DNA of 64,000 nucleotides. Origin: Paracoccus marinaquae. GTDB taxonomy: Bacteria; Pseudomonadota; Alphaproteobacteria; Rhodobacterales; Rhodobacteraceae. Position 1 is the stretch's first letter. Every line of letters starts with the position of its first letter. Location of the stretch: the NCBI RefSeq assembly GCF_018860165.1, contig NZ_JAHKNG010000018.1, positions 1 through 64,000 on the forward strand. Reading direction: 5' to 3'. Positions 24,624 through 34,332 of the stretch are shown here, piece after piece. The notes under the pieces are model-generated. The model was not told where the DNA came from, made no database searches, and saw nothing but the letters and a program-made list of their open reading frames with translations. Position numbers and translations under genes: made by a program.

Positions 24624-24869
24624 ATGTCGCAATCGACGATCACCGTGAAAGGGCAGACGACGCTGCCCAAGGCTGTCCGGCAGGCGCTGTCGCTGTCGCC
24701 GGGGGATCAGTTGCGCTATGTCATCCTCGATGACGGGCAGGTGCGGCTGCTGCGGACAAGGCCGGTCTCGGATCTGGCGGGCATGCTGCGGCGGGACCGG
24801 CAGGCGGCGGTGTCGCTGGACGAGATGGAGGCGGCGATTGCCGCCGGGGCGCGGGACGATGGGGCGTGA
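24624..24869 (+). CDS. vapB: AbrB/MazE-type antitoxin (VapB-like)
   Basis: An 81-residue protein with the SpoVT-AbrB swapped-hairpin DNA-binding domain at the N-terminus (TITVKGQTTLPKAVRQAL, GDQLRYVI). A C-terminal tail (LRRDRQAAVSLDEMEAAI) should wrap the toxin. It neutralises the PIN toxin encoded next and represses the operon. The stop overlaps the toxin GTG by four bases (GTGA), giving the translational coupling typical of type II pairs. TGAGGT precedes the ATG. Confidence 0.88.
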   Translation: MSQSTITVKGQTTLPKAVRQALSLSPGDQLRYVILDDGQVRLLRTRPVSDLAGMLRRDRQAAVSLDEMEAAIAAGARDDGA

Positions 24870-25276
24870 CCGGTCTGGATACGAATGTTCTGGTCCGTTA
24901 CCTGACCCAGGACGATCCGGCACAGGCGGCGCTGGCGGCCGAGGCGATTTCGGCGCTGACCGAGGACCGGCCCGGCTGGATCGCCCGCGAAGTCATGGTC
25001 GAGACGGTCTGGGTGCTGGAGCGCGCTTACCGGTTGTCGCGCCGCGATATTGCCGATGCGATCGACGGGCTGCTGGCCGCGCGTGAACTGGCGGTCGAAG
25101 AGGCCGACCGCGTCGGCCTCGCGGCACAGCGCTGGCGCGAGGGTGGCGCGGGCTTTGCCGATCAGATGATCGCGCTGGCGGGGCAGGGCGCGGGCTGCCG
25201 CGAGACACTGACATTCGACGTGAAGGCCGCCGCAATTCCGGGCATGGCTTTGCTGGGCGCGGGTCGACAGGGCTGA
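24866..25276 (+). CDS. vapC: PIN-domain ribonuclease toxin (VapC-like)
   Basis: A 136-residue PIN-domain protein with all four acidic metal-binding residues visible: Asp5 in GLDTNVLVRYL, Glu46 in VETVWVLE, Asp99 in FADQMIA and Asp118 in TFDVKAA. VapC toxins cleave tRNA or rRNA when freed from the antitoxin. It starts at GTG 24866, overlapping the antitoxin stop. An intact active site and intact partner suggest a functional pair. It lies between unrelated metabolic clusters, as expected of a mobile stabilisation module. Confidence 0.88.
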   Translation: MTGLDTNVLVRYLTQDDPAQAALAAEAISALTEDRPGWIAREVMVETVWVLERAYRLSRRDIADAIDGLLAARELAVEEADRVGLAAQRWREGGAGFADQMIALAGQGAGCRETLTFDVKAAAIPGMALLGAGRQG

Positions 25277-25281
25277 CCCTC

Positions 25282-25309
25282 CCCCGGCAGAATCCGCCGC
25301 CGGGGTTTT
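25282..25309 (+). terminator. Rho-independent terminator after vapBC
   Basis: CCCCGGC at 25282-25288 pairs with GCCGGGG at 25299-25305 and is followed directly by TTTT. This is the clearest intrinsic terminator in the window and ends the toxin-antitoxin transcript. Confidence 0.7.
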
Positions 25310-25368
25310 CACTGGGCTGACGAAGGGGTGCCTTCAGCCGTCAATCGGCCCGCACCCTCGCCGTTGGA

Positions 25369-27144
25369 TCACTCCACCCTGGCTATGACCTCGCCCATGC
25401 CTACGATGCTGCCGGCCTCGCGCCTGTGCGACAGCTTGCCGGCGCGGTGCGCCTCGACGCGGGTTTCCATCTTCATCGCCTCGATCACGGCGATGACCTG
25501 GCCGGCCTCGACCTCTGTGCCATCCCCGGCCTGCCAGATCGACAGCGTGCCGGGCACCGGCGCGGTCACACCGGCCTCATCGGCGGGTTCATCGGGCGCT
25601 GCCATCTGGGCCGGACCGCCGCCCGACGGGATCGCCGCCAGCAGGTTGGTGGGCAGGCCCAACTCGTGCCGCTTGCCGTCGATCTCGACCGCGATGCGCA
25701 TGAGACCCGGCGTGGCCGAGGCCGCCACGCGGGCATGAGGCTCCAGCGCCCGGGCCAGATCATCCGCGAAATCGGTCTCGATCCAGCGCGTATGGACGCG
25801 GAAATCGCCATGCTCGGCACGGAAATCCGGCTGCGCCAGAACCGCCCGGTCAAAGGGCAGGACCGAGGCCACGCCGCCGATCTCGAATTCGCGCAGGGCG
25901 CGGGTGGCGCGCTCCAGCGCCTCGGCCCGCGTCGCGCCCGAGATGATCAGCTTGGCCATCAGCGAATCAAAGCTGCCCGGCACGACCGATCCCTGCGCCA
26001 CGCCGCTATCCACGCGGATGCCGGGGCCCGAGGGCGCCTGCCAATGCTCGATCGGGCCGGGCGTGGGCAGAAAGCCGCGCGCCGGGTCCTCGGCATTGAT
26101 GCGGAACTCGATCGAATGGCCGCGCGGGGCGGGCACGGTCTCATCCGCCAGCCTTGCCCCCTGCGCCACCCGGATCATGCCGCGCACAAGGTCGATGCCG
26201 GTGGTTTCCTCGGTCACCGGATGTTCGACCTGTAACCGCGTGTTCACCTCAAGGAAGGAAATCGTGCCATTCGCGGACAGCAGGTATTCGACCGTGCCGG
26301 CGCCGCTGTAGCCGGCATGGGCGCAGATCCGGCGGGCGGAATCGTGGATGCGCTCGCGCTGCTCGTCGGTCAGGAAGGGGGCCGGGGCCTCCTCGATCAG
26401 CTTCTGGTTGCGGCGCTGGAGCGAGCAGTCGCGGGTGCCGATCACCTTCACATTGCCATGCCGGTCGGCCAGCACCTGCGCCTCGACATGGCGCGGGCGG
26501 TCGAGGAACTGCTCGATGAAGCATTCGCCCCGGCCAAAGGCGGCCAGCGCCTCGCGGGTGGCGCTTTCGAACAGTTCCTCGACCTCTTCCAGCCGCCAGG
26601 CGACCTTCATGCCGCGCCCGCCGCCGCCAAAGGCGGCCTTGATGGCGATGGGCAGCCCGTGTTCGCGGGCGAAGGCCAGCGCGGCGGCCGGGGTTTCGAC
26701 CGGGCCGGGGGTGCCGGCGACCAGTGGCGCGCCGACCGCCTCGGCGATGTGGCGGGCCTCGATCTTGTCGCCAAGCGCCTCGATCACCTTGGGGTCGGGG
26801 CCGATCCAGATCAGCCCGGCCTCCTGCACGGCGGCGGCGAAATCGGCGCGTTCGGACAGGAAGCCATAGCCCGGATGGATCGCGTCGGCCTGTGCCTTGC
26901 GGGCGATGTCTATAATTTTGGAGGAGTCCAGATAGGTGTCGGCGGGCCGGTCGCCGCCAAGCGCATAGGCGTGGTCCGCCATGCGCACGAAGATCGCGTC
27001 GCGGTCGCTGTCGGCATAGATGGCGACCGTCTCGATCCCTTCATCGCGGCAGGCGCGGATCACGCGCACGGCGATTTCGCTGCGGTTCGCGATCAGCAGG
27101 CGGCGGATTGGGCGAAGGTCGGCGGAGTCGGCAAACAGGGTCAT
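25369..27144 (-). CDS. Biotin carboxylase fused to biotin carboxyl carrier domain
   Basis: A 591-residue fusion. Residues about 10-460 are a biotin carboxylase ([51 protein letters not shown]). A linker and a carrier domain follow, with the biotinylation site EAMKMET near residue 555. It would carboxylate its own biotin using ATP and bicarbonate, but no acyl-CoA carboxyltransferase is encoded nearby. Instead its ATG overlaps the stop of a fused KipI-KipA (PxpB-PxpC) gene. Those domains are homologous to the carboxyltransferase of urea carboxylase. The partner, and thus the substrate, may be a lactam or amide such as 5-oxoproline; this is inference. Confidence 0.88.
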   Translation of the reverse strand: MTLFADSADLRPIRRLLIANRSEIAVRVIRACRDEGIETVAIYADSDRDAIFVRMADHAYALGGDRPADTYLDSSKIIDIARKAQADAIHPGYGFLSERADFAAAVQEAGLIWIGPDPKVIEALGDKIEARHIAEAVGAPLVAGTPGPVETPAAALAFAREHGLPIAIKAAFGGGGRGMKVAWRLEEVEELFESATREALAAFGRGECFIEQFLDRPRHVEAQVLADRHGNVKVIGTRDCSLQRRNQKLIEEAPAPFLTDEQRERIHDSARRICAHAGYSGAGTVEYLLSANGTISFLEVNTRLQVEHPVTEETTGIDLVRGMIRVAQGARLADETVPAPRGHSIEFRINAEDPARGFLPTPGPIEHWQAPSGPGIRVDSGVAQGSVVPGSFDSLMAKLIISGATRAEALERATRALREFEIGGVASVLPFDRAVLAQPDFRAEHGDFRVHTRWIETDFADDLARALEPHARVAASATPGLMRIAVEIDGKRHELGLPTNLLAAIPSGGGPAQMAAPDEPADEAGVTAPVPGTLSIWQAGDGTEVEAGQVIAVIEAMKMETRVEAHRAGKLSHRREAGSIVGMGEVIARVE

Positions 27145-28703
27145 GCGGGCCTCGCGGGTTCGATGGGTTCAAAGGGCGCCTCGGCGGCAAAGCGGATGCG
27201 GGCGCCGGGCGGGATCTGCCCGGCGAGGTCCAGCGCCTCGGGGCGCAGCGTGGCGATGACCGGATAGCCGCCGGTCAGCGGGTGATCGGCCAGAAACAGC
27301 ACCGGCTGGCCGGAATGCGGGATCTGGATCGCGCCGGTTTCGGTCCCTTCCGAGGGCAGTTCGCGCGTATCCTCGCGGGTGACCGGGTTCTCGCCCTCCA
27401 GCCGGATGCCGACGCGCGAGCTTTTCGGTGTCACCAGCCATTCCTGGGTCAGGAAATGGCGGATCGTCTCGGGCGTGAACCAGTCCGCGCGGGGGCCAAG
27501 CGTGACCGGCAGTTCAACCAGATCGCCGGGTCCGGGCAGATCGGGCTGCGCCTCGGGTTCGCCCGCCGCGATCACGGGACGGCCGGCCGGGGCGATCACA
27601 TCGCCCGCTTTCAGCGCCTCCGGCCCGATGAAGGCCAGCGTATCGGTCGCGGCGGAGCCCAGCACGGGCGAGACATCAAAGCCGCCGCGCAGCGCCAGAT
27701 AGCTGCGCATCCCCGACCCTGACGGCGCGATCAGCACCTCGTCGCCCGCATCCAGCGCAAAACCCGCGCCTGTCGGGACCGGCTGGCCGCCGATGCTGGC
27801 CTGCGCGGCGCCGGTCAGGGCCAGCACCATCGGGCAATCTGTCCGCAGCCGCACCGGGCCAAGGGTGATTTCCAGCGCCGCCGCGTTCGAGGGGTTACCG
27901 ACCGCGCGGTTGGCGCGGCGCAGCGCGCCGATATCCATCGCGCCCGAGCCGGAAACCCCTTGCCCGGTCTGGCCCGGCCGCCCCTCATCCTGAAAGATGA
28001 TGGGAAATGCCGTGGCAAGGATGCGCAGCCCCTCGGCGGCGGCCGGTCGCGGGGCGGTTGTCGCGGCCACGGGGTGGACCTTTGCCCCCCGGGCCACGAA
28101 ACGGCAGCGCATGCCGGGCTGCAACAGCGCGGGCGGATCGCGGCCAAGGTCCCACATCGGCACCTCGGTCCGGCCCAGCAATTGCCAGCCGCCCGGCGTC
28201 TCCTGCGGGTAGACGCCGCAGAAGCGGCCCGCCAGCGCCACCGAGCCCGCCGGGATGCGCGTGCGCGGAGAGGATCGGCGCGGCAGATCGAAACGTGGAT
28301 CGTCGCCCGACATATAGGCAAATCCGGGCGCGAAGCCGCAAAAGGCCACCTGCCATGTCGCGCCCTGATGGGCCTCGATCACCTCGGCCTCGGTCAGGCC
28401 CATCAGCTTTGCTACCTCGGGCAGGTCCTCGCCGTCATAGGTGACGGGCAGCTCGACGGTTTCGCCGGACCGGGCGTCGGGCAGGGTGCCCGGCGCGGGC
28501 TGCCGGGCAAGGATTGCGCCGGCCAGCGCCGCATCCGCGAAGGTGCCCACTTCGGTGCGGATCATCAGCGTCCGGGCGGCGGGGATGATATCGCTGATGC
28601 CGGGCACAGGATCGGCCCGCATGGCATCGAACAGCGCCAGCGTCTGTTCCAGATCGTCAAGCTCGACCAGCAGGCTGCGGCGGGAAATCGGCAGAAAACG
28701 CAT
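27141..28703 (-). CDS. pxpBC: Fused 5-oxoprolinase subunits PxpB-PxpC (KipI-KipA)
   Basis: A 520-residue natural fusion. The N-terminal part (about 1-215) is the KipI/PxpB domain with [15 protein letters not shown]. The C-terminal part (about 220-515) is the KipA/PxpC domain with [21 protein letters not shown] and [10 protein letters not shown]. Together with PxpA such proteins open 5-oxo-L-proline to glutamate with ATP in Escherichia coli and Bacillus. The same two domains form the carboxyltransferase of urea carboxylase. The ATG at 28703 follows the upstream stop by one base. Its stop overlaps the start of the biotin carboxylase gene by four bases. Confidence 0.9.
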   Translation of the reverse strand: MRFLPISRRSLLVELDDLEQTLALFDAMRADPVPGISDIIPAARTLMIRTEVGTFADAALAGAILARQPAPGTLPDARSGETVELPVTYDGEDLPEVAKLMGLTEAEVIEAHQGATWQVAFCGFAPGFAYMSGDDPRFDLPRRSSPRTRIPAGSVALAGRFCGVYPQETPGGWQLLGRTEVPMWDLGRDPPALLQPGMRCRFVARGAKVHPVAATTAPRPAAAEGLRILATAFPIIFQDEGRPGQTGQGVSGSGAMDIGALRRANRAVGNPSNAAALEITLGPVRLRTDCPMVLALTGAAQASIGGQPVPTGAGFALDAGDEVLIAPSGSGMRSYLALRGGFDVSPVLGSAATDTLAFIGPEALKAGDVIAPAGRPVIAAGEPEAQPDLPGPGDLVELPVTLGPRADWFTPETIRHFLTQEWLVTPKSSRVGIRLEGENPVTREDTRELPSEGTETGAIQIPHSGQPVLFLADHPLTGGYPVIATLRPEALDLAGQIPPGARIRFAAEAPFEPIEPARPA

Positions 28704-28704
28704 G

Positions 28705-29496
28705 TCACACCTGCCAGTTCGTGTCGGGAATATCGGTGATGAACATATGACCCGGCGCATGGGTGATCGCGAAGGGCGGCCGGGAGGCCATCAGCGCCGC
28801 TTGCGGGGTCACGCCGCAGGCCCAGAAGACCGGCACCTCGCCCGGGCGGATATCGACCGGATCGCCGAAATCGGGGCGCATGAGGTCGCGGATGCCCAGC
28901 CCCTCGGGCGCGCTGATATGGACCGGGGCGCCATGCACGGCCGGGGTGCGCCCCGAGATCGTCACCGCCTCGGCCACACGCCCGGCGGGGATGGGCCGCA
29001 TCGAGACCACGAGCTTGCCGTGCAGCCGCCCGGCGGGGCGACAGTCGCGATCGGTCAGGAACATCGGCACATTGCGGCCCTGCGCGATGTGGCGCATCTC
29101 GATTCCGGCCTGTTGCAGCGGCGTCTCGAAGGTGAAGGAACAGCCGATCAGGAATGTGACCAGATCGGGATGCTCGGCCCAGGCGGCGGTCGCGTCGGGG
29201 GTTTCCTCGGCCAGTTTTCCATCGCGCCAGACCCGGTAAAGCGGGATATCGGTGCGCAGATCGGCATCGGGCGCCAGCGCGCTGCGATGGCTGCCGGGAT
29301 CGGTCACGTCCAGCACCGGGCAGGGTTTCGGGTTGCGCTGCGCGTAAAGCAGAAAATCCCAGGCCCAGTCCCGCGGTAGCGAGATCATGTTGCATTGGGT
29401 GAAACCCGGGGCCATGCCCGCGGTTGGTCGCGGCGCGTCCCGCCGGCAGGCCAGGCGGGCGATGTGGGCGCTGCCGATATCAGGACGCCTGTTCAT
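28705..29496 (-). CDS. DUF1445/YcsI-family putative hydro-lyase
   Basis: A 263-residue protein of the YcsI/DUF1445 family, recognised from [21 protein letters not shown] and [10 protein letters not shown] segments. Bacillus subtilis ycsI sits in the ycsFGI-kip gene group with the same neighbours. The mammalian relative DGLUCY is a D-glutamate cyclase interconverting D-glutamate and 5-oxo-D-proline. A role on the D-isomer or on cyclic glutamate intermediates is therefore plausible here, but unproven. The ATG overlaps the pxpA stop by four bases and the stop is one base from pxpBC, so it is translated as part of the operon. Confidence 0.85.
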   Translation of the reverse strand: MNRRPDIGSAHIARLACRRDAPRPTAGMAPGFTQCNMISLPRDWAWDFLLYAQRNPKPCPVLDVTDPGSHRSALAPDADLRTDIPLYRVWRDGKLAEETPDATAAWAEHPDLVTFLIGCSFTFETPLQQAGIEMRHIAQGRNVPMFLTDRDCRPAGRLHGKLVVSMRPIPAGRVAEAVTISGRTPAVHGAPVHISAPEGLGIRDLMRPDFGDPVDIRPGEVPVFWACGVTPQAALMASRPPFAITHAPGHMFITDIPDTNWQV

Positions 29497-30266
29497 GGCT
29501 GCCCAGCGGTAAAAGGCGCGATCAGGACGCCATGGCCGCGCAGCCTGTCGCGCACGCCTGCGGCGATCGCGACCGCGCCGGGGCTGTCGCCATGGACGCA
29601 GATGCTGTCAGCCTGCAGGCGCAGGGCCGAGCCATCGGCGGCCTCGATCACGCCTTCGGTCGCAAGGCGCAGCATCCGTTCCGCGATCAGCTTGGGATCA
29701 TGCAGGACGGCGCCGGCTTCGCGGCGCGACACCAGCTCGCCCCCGGCGGTATAGGCGCGGTCGGCGAAGGCCTCGGCCACGGTGCTCAGTCCCGCCGCAG
29801 CGGCCTGCGCCAGGATCGGTGCACCCGCCAGCCCCATCAGCACCAGCGAGGGGTCGATGGCGCGGATCGCCTCGATCACGGCGGCGCCCTGTTTGGCGTC
29901 GCGCGCGATGGTGTTGTAAAGCGCGCCATGCGGCTTGACATAGCTGACCCGCGTTCCTGCCGCCGCGCAGATGCCCTGAAGCGCGCCGATCTGATAGATC
30001 ACGTCGGCGGTCAGTTCGGCCGGGGCGACATCCATAGGGCGGCGGCCGAAACCGACCCGGTCGGGATATGAGACATGCGCCCCGATGGCCACGCCGCGTT
30101 CCGCGGCGGCGCGCACCGTGTCAAGGATGGTCAGCGGATCGCCGGCATGAAAGCCGCAGGCGACATTGGCCGAGCTGACGATATCCAGCATGGTGGTGTC
30201 GTCGCCCATCTTCCAGGCGCCATATCCCTCGCCCAGATCACTGTTCAGGTCGATGCTGCAAGTCAT
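29493..30266 (-). CDS. pxpA: 5-oxoprolinase subunit PxpA (LamB/YcsF family)
   Basis: A 257-residue protein with the diagnostic N-terminus [13 protein letters not shown], then [39 protein letters not shown] and [10 protein letters not shown]. Conserved Asp, His and Glu residues suggest a metal-dependent deacetylase-like barrel. PxpA is the catalytic partner of PxpB/PxpC in 5-oxoproline hydrolysis. The start at 30266 is supported by GGGAGGATTTC directly upstream on the coding strand. It lies 53 bases after the NRAMP-like transporter gene. Confidence 0.93.
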   Translation of the reverse strand: MTCSIDLNSDLGEGYGAWKMGDDTTMLDIVSSANVACGFHAGDPLTILDTVRAAAERGVAIGAHVSYPDRVGFGRRPMDVAPAELTADVIYQIGALQGICAAAGTRVSYVKPHGALYNTIARDAKQGAAVIEAIRAIDPSLVLMGLAGAPILAQAAAAGLSTVAEAFADRAYTAGGELVSRREAGAVLHDPKLIAERMLRLATEGVIEAADGSALRLQADSICVHGDSPGAVAIAAGVRDRLRGHGVLIAPFTAGQP

Positions 30267-30319
30267 GAAATCCTCCCTCGGGTCGGGGGCGGGCCCGAAG
30301 GCCCGCACCGCTTTCGTGC

Positions 30320-31555
30320 CTAGCCTTGCAGGAACGCGAAGATCCCGCCGATCGAATTTGCGCCCATATACCAAGTCAGCGCGCAGACGATCGCGGCGGC
30401 GATCAGCAGCGGCCGGTTGTAGCGATGGCCCCCCATCAGGTCGGGGCGGGCGAAGCCGACATAGGTAAAGATCGTCAGGCCAATGGGCAGGATCAAGCCG
30501 TTGAAACCACCGACAAAGATCAGCAGCGCCGCCGGCGCCGTCCCGAGCGAGACATAGACCAGCAGCGACACCGTGATGAACCCGACCGTGGCGATGCTGC
30601 GGCTGCGGTCGGTCATCTTGCCGAAGGCGCTGAAGAAGCTGACCGAGGTATAGGCCGCGCCGATCACCGAGGTCAGCGCCGCCGCCCACAACACCACGCC
30701 AAAGATGCGCATGCCCCAGTCGCCCAGCACGGCCGCGAAGGCCTGCGCGGCGGGGTTGGCGACCTGGCTGGACAGGTCCAGCGTCACGCCCGAGGCGACG
30801 ACGCCCAGGATGGCCAGAAACAGCAGAAAGCGCATGATCCCGGTCACGACGATCCCGCTGAGCGAGGCGCGGGTGACGGCGGCGAGGTTTTCCTCTCCGA
30901 CCAGACCCTTGTCCAGCAGGCGATGCGCGCCGGAATAGGTGATATAGCCGCCGACGGTGCCGCCGACGATGGTGGTGATGGTCGGGAAATCGATCACGTC
31001 GGGCAGCACCGACTGGCGCAGGGCCTCGCCCACCGGCGGGTTCGAGGACAGCGCCACGATCACCACCATGCCGATCATCAGCACGCCCAGCCCGATGATT
31101 GCGCGGTCCAGCAGCAGACCGGCGCGCCGCGACAGGAAGATCGCGATGGCCAGCAGCGCCGAGGCCGCGCCGCCGATCTTGGGGTCCAGCCCGAACATCG
31201 CGTTCAGGCCCAGCCCGGCGCCGGCGATATTGCCGACATTGAAGGCCAGCCCGCCGATGATCACCAGCACCGCCAGCAGATAGCCCGCACCGGGGATCGC
31301 CGCATTGGCGGTGGCCGACGCGTTGCTGCGGGTCAGCGCCGTGATCCGCCAGATGTTCAGCTGAACCACGAAATCGATCACGATCGAGGCAAGGATCGCG
31401 AAGGCAAAGGCCGAGCCGAGCGTGGCGGTGAAAGTGGCCGTCTGGGTGATGAAGCCCGGTCCGACCGCGGATGTGGCCATGAGGAAGATCGCCGCCAGGA
31501 AACCGCCGCGGGCTGCGGCGTTGCCCGTCGGAGAGGTCGAGATGGATTCAGCCAT
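30320..31555 (-). CDS. NRAMP-family transporter without metal-site residues (YcsG-like)
   Basis: A 411-residue inner-membrane protein with about eleven hydrophobic segments and the NRAMP fold. The metal-binding DPGN motif of helix 1 is replaced by VGPGFITQ, and I found no MPH motif in the region expected for helix 6. It is therefore unlikely to carry manganese or iron. Bacillus ycsG, a similar divergent NRAMP protein, lies beside the YcsF/Kip genes. As first gene of this operon it is the natural candidate for importing 5-oxoproline or a related compound. This role is inferred from context. Confidence 0.85.
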   Translation of the reverse strand: MAESISTSPTGNAAARGGFLAAIFLMATSAVGPGFITQTATFTATLGSAFAFAILASIVIDFVVQLNIWRITALTRSNASATANAAIPGAGYLLAVLVIIGGLAFNVGNIAGAGLGLNAMFGLDPKIGGAASALLAIAIFLSRRAGLLLDRAIIGLGVLMIGMVVIVALSSNPPVGEALRQSVLPDVIDFPTITTIVGGTVGGYITYSGAHRLLDKGLVGEENLAAVTRASLSGIVVTGIMRFLLFLAILGVVASGVTLDLSSQVANPAAQAFAAVLGDWGMRIFGVVLWAAALTSVIGAAYTSVSFFSAFGKMTDRSRSIATVGFITVSLLVYVSLGTAPAALLIFVGGFNGLILPIGLTIFTYVGFARPDLMGGHRYNRPLLIAAAIVCALTWYMGANSIGGIFAFLQG

Positions 31556-31817
31556 CGGTTAACGCTCCTGTCGGATTGATTTTCTTGTTGGTCACCGGAT
31601 TGTGACGTATTGCCCGACGTTACGTCAACTATTATCTGGCAATACTGTAATTATTGTTCAACAATCATTATTTACTGTTGAGATATAAGAGAAATCTGGT
31701 TGCCTTAACACTGCGTTCTGATCCCTGATGCTATGGTGGATACAGGGGCTTGCGACAGGTTCACGCAACGAATCACGGCCCGGAAACTGGTGTCGACTGG
31801 TCAGGACGCGGCGGAAG
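31556..31817. promoter_or_regulatory. Divergent promoter region between oxoproline operon and GntR gene
   Basis: An AT-rich 262-base gap containing two perfect dyads. ATTGTT-C-AACAAT lies at 31653-31665, of the TTGT...ACAA type bound by many GntR/FCD regulators. GACGTA at 31604-31609 pairs with TACGTC at 31621-31626. The first lies between the two genes and is the best candidate operator for the neighbouring GntR protein. The second lies close to the promoter expected for the minus-strand operon, where TTGACG on that strand could be a -35 element. Confidence 0.55.
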
Positions 31818-32483
31818 ATGAGCATTGAAAAGCGGATATTCGACAGCCCGGACAGCCTGACCGAACAGACGGCCGGGGCATTGCGCGAGATGATCATCGG
31901 GGGCGAGTTCGCCCCGGGCCATCGCCTGTCGGAGGCACAGCTTGCCGAGCGGCTGGACGTATCCCGCAATACACTTCGTGAGGTGTTCCGCCTGCTGACG
32001 CGCGAGGGGCTTTTGCAGCACAAGCCCAATCGCGGGGTTTTCGTGGCGGTCCCGTCGATGGCCTCGATCCTCGACATCTACCGGATCCGCCGCCTGATCG
32101 AGATCCCGGCGCTGTCCGGCGCCTGGCCGCGGCACGAGGCGGTCGCCCGGATGCGGCAGGCGGTGGAACGCGCGCAGACGCTGGCGGCCGCGGGCGACTG
32201 GCGCGGCGTCGGCAGCGCGAACATGGATTTCCACGGCGCCATCATCGCGCTGACCGACAGTCCGCGCCTGCTCATCTTCTTCACCCAGATTGCGGCGGAA
32301 CTGCGCCTCGCCTTCGGCCTGCTGGACAATCCGGAACTGCTGCATCAGCCCTTCATCGCCAGAAACCGGACCATCGTCGACCGGCTGGAACAGGGGCACG
32401 GCACCGCCGCCGCGACTCTGCTGCAGGACTATCTGATGGAATCCGAGCGCGTGGTCCTGGCCGCCTTTGCCCGCCGGGCCTGA
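31818..32483 (+). CDS. GntR-family (FCD domain) transcriptional regulator
   Basis: A 221-residue regulator. The N-terminal winged helix (about residues 10-75) has SEAQLAERLDVSRNTLREVFRLL, and a C-terminal all-helical FCD ligand domain has MDFHGAIIALTDSPRL. It is divergent from the oxoproline-type operon and probably represses it until substrate or a metabolite is present. The ATG at 31818 starts the protein with MSIEKRIF. An upstream in-frame ATG at 31728 would add 30 residues that do not fit the family. A GC hairpin follows near 32516-32540. Confidence 0.88.
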   Translation: MSIEKRIFDSPDSLTEQTAGALREMIIGGEFAPGHRLSEAQLAERLDVSRNTLREVFRLLTREGLLQHKPNRGVFVAVPSMASILDIYRIRRLIEIPALSGAWPRHEAVARMRQAVERAQTLAAAGDWRGVGSANMDFHGAIIALTDSPRLLIFFTQIAAELRLAFGLLDNPELLHQPFIARNRTIVDRLEQGHGTAAATLLQDYLMESERVVLAAFARRA

Positions 32484-32515
32484 CGGCCTTTTTCGGCGCC
32501 GGGTCAGGCCGGACG

Positions 32516-32537
32516 GCCTCCCCCTCGGGGCTTTTCC
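32516..32537 (+). terminator. Candidate terminator after the GntR gene
   Basis: A C-rich run pairs with GGGG around 32519-32530 and is followed by CTTTTCC. A further pair of arms, GGCCTGAC at 32477-32484 and GTCAGGCC at 32503-32510, overlaps the stop codon. Either could end the regulator transcript before the dipeptide transporter operon. Confidence 0.4.
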
Positions 32538-32658
32538 TTGATCTCCATTGCAGGCCCGGTGTTTTCCTGCCACCCTTTCGGCCTGTACCACAAACGCCGG
32601 AATCCCGATGGGTCCGGACGATAAAATGACGACAACAGAGAGTAAGAGGACCAACCCC

Positions 32659-34260
32659 ATGAAACTGCTTTCCCACAGCCTGCTGGCCGTTTCGGCGCTG
32701 GCGATCAGCGCCTTCGCGGCAGAAGCCAAGACATTCGTCTATTGCTCGGAAGCCTCGCCCGAAGGGTTCGACCCCGCGCCCTACACCGCCGGCGGCACCT
32801 TCGACGCCTCGGCCCATCCGGTCTATAACCGGCTGACCGAGTTCAAGAAGGGCACGACCGAGGTCGAGCCGGGCCTGGCCGAAAGCTGGGAAGTGTCCGA
32901 GGACGGAACCGAATACACCTTCAAGCTGCGTCAGGGCGTGAAATTCCATTCCAATGACAGCTTCACCCCGACCCGCGACTTCAACGCCGATGACGTCATC
33001 TTCTCGTTCCAGCGTCAGGGTCAGGCCGATCACCCGTGGCATCAGTACATCCCGGGGGTCAGCTATGAATACTATACCTCGATGTCGATGCCGGAACTGG
33101 TGAAGTCGATCGAGAAGATTGACGACTATACCGTCAAGATCACGCTGAACTCGCCCGAGGCGCCCTTCCTGGCCAATATCGCCATGCCCTTCGCCTCGAT
33201 CGTGTCCAAGGAATATGCCGATACGCTGGAAGCGGCGGGCACGATGGAGGACCTGAACAACGCGCCGATCGGCACCGGGCCGTTCAAGTTCGTGGCCTAT
33301 CAGAAGGACGCGGTGATCCGCTATCAGAAGAACGCCGATTACTGGGGCACGGCGCCGCTGATCGACGATCTGGTCTTTGCTATCACCCCGGATGCCGCCG
33401 TGCGCCTGCAGAAGCTGAAGGCCGGCGAATGCCATCTGATGCCCTATCCGGCGCCCGCCGATATCGAGGCGATCCGCGCCGACGGCAATCTGAAGCTGGA
33501 CGAACAGGCCGGTCTGAACGTGGGCTATCTGGCCTATAACACCACCGTCGCGCCCTTCGACAATCCCAAGGTCCGCAAGGCGCTGAACATGGCGATCAAC
33601 AAGCAGGCGATCGTCGATGCGGTGTTCCAGGGCGCGGCCGAGCCGGCCAAGAACCCGATTCCGCCGACCATGTGGTCCTATAACGACGCGATCGCGGACG
33701 ATCCTTATGATCCCGAGGCCGCCAAGGCGATGCTGGCGGAAGAGGGCGTGTCCGATCTGGCCATGCAGATCTGGGCGATGCCGGTGCAGCGACCCTATAT
33801 GCCGAACGCACGCCGCACGGCCGAACTGATGCAGGAAGACCTGTCCAAGGTCGGCGTCAATGTCGAGATCATATCCTATGAATGGGGCGAATATCTGGCC
33901 AAGTCGATGGAATCGGGGCGCGAAGGCGCCGTGATCCTGGGCTGGACCGGCGACAACGGCGATCCCGACAACTTCCTGCAGGTGCTGCTGTCCTGCGACA
34001 GCGCCGGCGAGGGCGGGGCAAACCGTGCCTTCTGGTGCAACGAGGAATTCTCGCAGCTTCTGAAGGACGCCAAGGTGACCGCCGATCCGGCCGAGCGGAC
34101 CGCGCTTTATGAGCAGGCGCAGGTGATCTTCAAGGATCAGGCGCCCTGGTACACCATCGCCCATTCGACCCAATATGTGCCGATGGCCGCCAATGTCTCT
34201 GGCTTCGTGATGAGCCCCCTAGGCGATTTCACCTTCGAGACCGTCGATATCGCCGAGTGA
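32659..34260 (+). CDS. dppA: Dipeptide/oligopeptide ABC transporter periplasmic binding protein
   Basis: A 533-residue SBP_bac_5 family protein with signal peptide (cleavage near AAEAK, residue 21). The mature part has the family pattern KTFVYCSEASPEGFDPAPYT, LAESWEVSEDGTEYTFKLR, APIGTGPFKF and WTGDNGDPDNF, close to DppA-type dipeptide-binding proteins. It heads a complete dppABCDF-like operon for importing short peptides or similar molecules. The ATG at 32659 has GAGGA eight bases upstream; earlier in-frame starts lack this and would bury the signal peptide. A perfect hairpin follows the stop. Confidence 0.92.
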   Translation: MKLLSHSLLAVSALAISAFAAEAKTFVYCSEASPEGFDPAPYTAGGTFDASAHPVYNRLTEFKKGTTEVEPGLAESWEVSEDGTEYTFKLRQGVKFHSNDSFTPTRDFNADDVIFSFQRQGQADHPWHQYIPGVSYEYYTSMSMPELVKSIEKIDDYTVKITLNSPEAPFLANIAMPFASIVSKEYADTLEAAGTMEDLNNAPIGTGPFKFVAYQKDAVIRYQKNADYWGTAPLIDDLVFAITPDAAVRLQKLKAGECHLMPYPAPADIEAIRADGNLKLDEQAGLNVGYLAYNTTVAPFDNPKVRKALNMAINKQAIVDAVFQGAAEPAKNPIPPTMWSYNDAIADDPYDPEAAKAMLAEEGVSDLAMQIWAMPVQRPYMPNARRTAELMQEDLSKVGVNVEIISYEWGEYLAKSMESGREGAVILGWTGDNGDPDNFLQVLLSCDSAGEGGANRAFWCNEEFSQLLKDAKVTADPAERTALYEQAQVIFKDQAPWYTIAHSTQYVPMAANVSGFVMSPLGDFTFETVDIAE

Positions 34261-34286
34261 TCGGGTGCGATCGAACCGAAACCGGG

Positions 34287-34311
34287 CGCGCGGAGGCAGG
34301 TTCTCCGCGCG
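34287..34311 (+). promoter_or_regulatory. Perfect 9-bp hairpin between dppA and dppB
   Basis: CGCGCGGAG at 34287-34295 pairs exactly with CTCCGCGCG at 34303-34311 around a seven-base loop, followed by TTCTTC. It probably acts as partial terminator and RNA-stabilising structure so that binding protein exceeds membrane components. Confidence 0.65.
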
Positions 34312-34332
34312 TTCTTCAAAGGACAAGGGCAT

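Noticed and set aside
32477-32510. GGCCTGAC/GTCAGGCC inverted repeat as a strong terminator
   Set aside because: Its left arm overlaps the stop codon and the loop is long (18 bases). Mentioned only as an alternative to the following hairpin.
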